From: an uncultured Clostridia bacterium
GTDB taxonomy: Bacteria; Bacillota; Clostridia; Lachnospirales; Lachnospiraceae
DNA length: 7,293 bases
Direction: 5' to 3'
Assembly: GCA_937888895.1 (NCBI GenBank)
Contig: CALASV010000297.1
Coordinates: 1 to 7,293, forward strand
Shown here: in pieces, positions 5,889 to 7,293 of the stretch
How positions within the stretch are numbered: position 1 is the stretch's first letter
How the letters are laid out: the number at the start of each line of letters is the position of its first letter
Made by a program: the position numbers and the translations under genes
The notes under the pieces: generated by a model
Told to the model about the DNA's origin: nothing
Seen by the model: only the letters and a program-made list of their open reading frames with translations
The model's database searches: none

Positions 5889-6618
5889 AACGATACCTAC
5901 CCTTTTCTTCGTCACTAATGACTCTACCATTTTTCAATGTAATTACACGCTTTTGCATTCTATCTACGATTTCTTGATTATGTGTTACCACAACTACCGT
6001 TGTTCCTCTTTTATTGATATCTTCTAGTAAACTCATAATTTCCCATGAATTTTGTGGGTCAAGATTTCCTGTTGGTTCATCGGCTAAAAGAATCATTGGA
6101 TTGTTAATTAATGCTCTTGCAAGTGCCACTCGTTGTTGTTGTCCACCAGATAATTCTTCTGGATATGCTTTTGTTTTATCTAATAAACCTACTAAAGATA
6201 ACATCTTTGGCACTTCACGTTTAATACGACGCTCTGGTACTTCTACTACACGTTGAGCAAATGCCACATTTTCATATACATTTCTATCTTTTAATAAACG
6301 GAAATCTTGAAATACAACGCCTATACTACGACGATATTTTCCTACTTGATGTCTACGCAAACGCCCAACAGACTTACCACCAACAAAAACTTTTCCTTTC
6401 GATGGAAGAATTTCTTTCATCAATAAACGAATTAATGTTGATTTTCCTGAACCACTATTTCCTACAATAAAAACAAATTCTCCTTTGTAAATACGAATAT
6501 TAATATTCTCAATTGCTGCAATTCCCTTTTGATATTCTTTTGAAACCATTTCAAAAGAAATAACTGGCGTTTCTAGTTTTTTATTTATTTCTTCATTGAT
6601 ATCAAACTCTTCTGACAT
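5875..6618 (-). CDS. ftsE: cell-division ATP-binding protein FtsE
   Basis: This is the cytoplasmic ATPase of the FtsEX complex (247 residues). All ABC motifs are intact: Walker A GNSGSGKST (53-61, Lys59), Q-loop VVFQDFRLL (Gln104), signature LSGGQQQR (156-163), Walker B MILLADEPTG (175-184, Asp180 and Glu181), D-loop NLD, and switch His213 in VTHN. Residues 1-~18 (MSEEFDINEEINKKLETP) are an acidic extension ahead of the usual FtsE start (I-x-F-x-x-V-S-K). A good AAGGAGA (6623-6629) 4 nt before this ATG supports the longer protein. The C-terminus after GRVISD is short and basic. The gene overlaps ftsX and heads the wall operon. Expression could come from a promoter in the 119-nt gap upstream, or from read-through past the regulator's terminator. 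Confidence 0.96.
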   Translation of the reverse strand: MSEEFDINEEINKKLETPVISFEMVSKEYQKGIAAIENINIRIYKGEFVFIVGNSGSGKSTLIRLLMKEILPSKGKVFVGGKSVGRLRRHQVGKYRRSIGVVFQDFRLLKDRNVYENVAFAQRVVEVPERRIKREVPKMLSLVGLLDKTKAYPEELSGGQQQRVALARALINNPMILLADEPTGNLDPQNSWEIMSLLEDINKRGTTVVVVTHNQEIVDRMQKRVITLKNGRVISDEEKGRYRYAKD

Positions 6619-6645
6619 AGTTTCTCCTTGTTCTTTCTTTTTTTC

Positions 6646-6680
6646 ATACTTTTTGAAAGTATAAAAGATACTTGTGTCAA
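6646..6680 (-). promoter_or_regulatory. candidate ftsE control region: TTGACA box and palindrome
   Basis: On the minus strand a consensus-like TTGACA lies at 6675-6680. TATACT follows after only 11 nt (6658-6663), too close for a standard promoter, and nothing good sits 16-18 nt away, so the promoter call is weak. The region also holds a perfect 7-bp inverted repeat, ATACTTT (6646-6652) and AAAGTAT (6656-6662), 3 nt apart. A further ATACTT half-site at 6668-6673 could pair with the middle arm. This resembles an operator or a small leader hairpin between the regulator gene and ftsE. No binding protein can be named. Confidence 0.3.
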
Positions 6681-6696
6681 TAATGTTACAAAATAC

Positions 6697-6725
6697 AACA
6701 GGCTACCTAAAAAAGACAGCCTGTT
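6697..6725 (-). terminator. intrinsic terminator of the CdaR/PucR-type regulator gene
   Basis: AACAGGCT (6697-6704) and AGCCTGTT (6718-6725) form a perfect 8-bp stem. In minus-strand RNA two wobble pairs and one C-G pair extend it to 11 bp around a 7-nt UUUUUUA loop, while in plus-strand RNA the wobble positions would be A/C mismatches. It lies 12 nt beyond the regulator's stop codon. The following GUAUUUUGU is only moderately U-rich, so termination may be partial. Confidence 0.65.
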
Positions 6726-6737
6726 TATAATCAATAA

Positions 6738-7292
6738 TTATTCTATATTTTCCATATATGTCATATATTTTACTACCATCAGTGCAATTTTAAAAGTGAT
6801 TGCATCTTCAAATACACGAAGGTCTAAATTTGTTACCTTTTGTATTTTATCCAAACGATACACTAAGGTGTTTCTATGAATATAAAGCTGTCTAGAAGTT
6901 TCAGACACATTTAAATTATTTTCAAAAAATTTATTAATTGTTGCAAGTGTTTCTTCATCAAACTCATCTAAAGAACTTCCATTAAAAATTTCTTTAATAA
7001 ACATTTTGCATAATGACATTGGTAACTGATAAATCAATCTTCCAATTCCTAAATTAGAATATGCAACAATGTTTCTATCACTATAAAAAATCTTTCCTAC
7101 ATCTAATGCCATTTTTGCTTCTTTATAAGAACGAGAAACATCTCTAATTTCATTTACTACTGTACCATAAGCAATATGTACTTTTGTCATAGCTTCGGTA
7201 TTTAACATATCCAAAATAACTTTCGCTGTTTTATCTAAGTCATCTAATGTATCAGTCGCTTTTACTTCTTTTACAACAATAATATTCTTTTC
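6738..7292 (-). CDS. CdaR/PucR-type transcriptional regulator, C-terminal 184 residues (truncated by window edge)
   Basis: The frame is open to the right edge, so the N-terminal part is outside the window; no start is annotated because any Met or TTG seen here is internal. The visible part begins EKNIIVVKEV. It includes a region like the GGDEF-like middle domain of CdaR/PucR proteins (IAYGTVVNEIRDVSRSYKEA). It ends with the family's C-terminal helix-turn-helix (PucR HTH_30 type): NLNVSETSRQLYIHRNTLVY, then RLDKIQKVTNLDLR and FEDAITFKIALMV. Such proteins are usually activators of metabolic genes (sugar diacids, purines) and full-length members are typically ~350-400 residues. The ligand cannot be told. 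It is separated from ftsE by a terminator and 119 nt, so control of ftsEX by it is only a possibility. Confidence 0.9.
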   Translation of the reverse strand, partial: EKNIIVVKEVKATDTLDDLDKTAKVILDMLNTEAMTKVHIAYGTVVNEIRDVSRSYKEAKMALDVGKIFYSDRNIVAYSNLGIGRLIYQLPMSLCKMFIKEIFNGSSLDEFDEETLATINKFFENNLNVSETSRQLYIHRNTLVYRLDKIQKVTNLDLRVFEDAITFKIALMVVKYMTYMENIE

Positions 7293-7293
7293 A

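Noticed and set aside
5886..5930. Longer ftsX reading starting at 5930 (320 residues)
   Set aside because: The extra 14 residues do not resemble FtsX. The overlap with ftsE would be 56 nt. A ribosome binding site sits properly before the ATG at 5886-5888.
6628..6879. Plus-strand ORF of 83 codons between ftsE and the regulator
   Set aside because: It runs through the terminator hairpin and antisense to conserved helix-turn-helix coding sequence; no ribosome binding site or family.
7215..7292. Treating 6738-7214 as a complete small regulator with a TTG start
   Set aside because: The frame stays open without a stop to the right edge and the upstream residues look coding, so the gene is truncated by the window rather than short.

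Overview
The window looks like low-GC Firmicutes chromosome, most likely class Clostridia and probably Lachnospiraceae. The evidence is the AT-rich, purine-biased coding strand, strong AAGGAGG-type ribosome binding sites, and the run of a CdaR/PucR-type regulator, ftsE, ftsX, an M23 hydrolase and an S41 protease. Genus and species cannot be read from the sequence. Every confidently called gene is on the minus strand, so transcription runs from high to low coordinates.

Right to left: the C-terminal half of a CdaR/PucR-type helix-turn-helix regulator enters at the right edge (6738-7292) and ends at a hairpin terminator. A compact cell-wall operon follows: ftsE (5875-6618), ftsX (4968-5888, overlapping ftsE by 14 nt), a secreted coiled-coil plus LytM/M23 hydrolase (3564-4910) and a lipoprotein-like S41 C-terminal processing protease (2244-3533). 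FtsEX is an ABC-type complex that couples cytoplasmic ATP hydrolysis to an extracytoplasmic peptidoglycan hydrolase. The coiled-coil M23 protein is the obvious partner here, and the protease may process or remove wall enzymes.

A 137-nt gap (2107-2243) holds a candidate promoter and a 15-bp hairpin. It separates this operon from hom, homoserine dehydrogenase (898-2106). After hom comes a terminator-like hairpin and then the oddest gene of the window (133-834). Its first ~135 residues are the N-terminus of an archaeal-type cofactor-independent phosphoglycerate mutase (ApgM). Its last ~95 residues are the C-terminus of an ADP-ribosylglycohydrolase (DraG/ARH-like). The two are joined in frame with about half of each enzyme missing. 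It is either a genuine deletion/recombination product or an assembly chimera. Beyond it, the first ~130 bases change strand bias and keep a frame open on the plus strand, possibly the 3' end of a convergent gene.

No RNA gene, CRISPR array, insertion sequence or complete mobile element is visible. I do not see an undescribed multi-gene system. The points worth following up are the chimeric gene and its breakpoint, the FtsEX/catalytic-LytM/S41 arrangement, the weak translation signal of the hydrolase, and several strand-specific hairpins. In the hairpins the G-U wobbles pair only in the minus-strand RNA.
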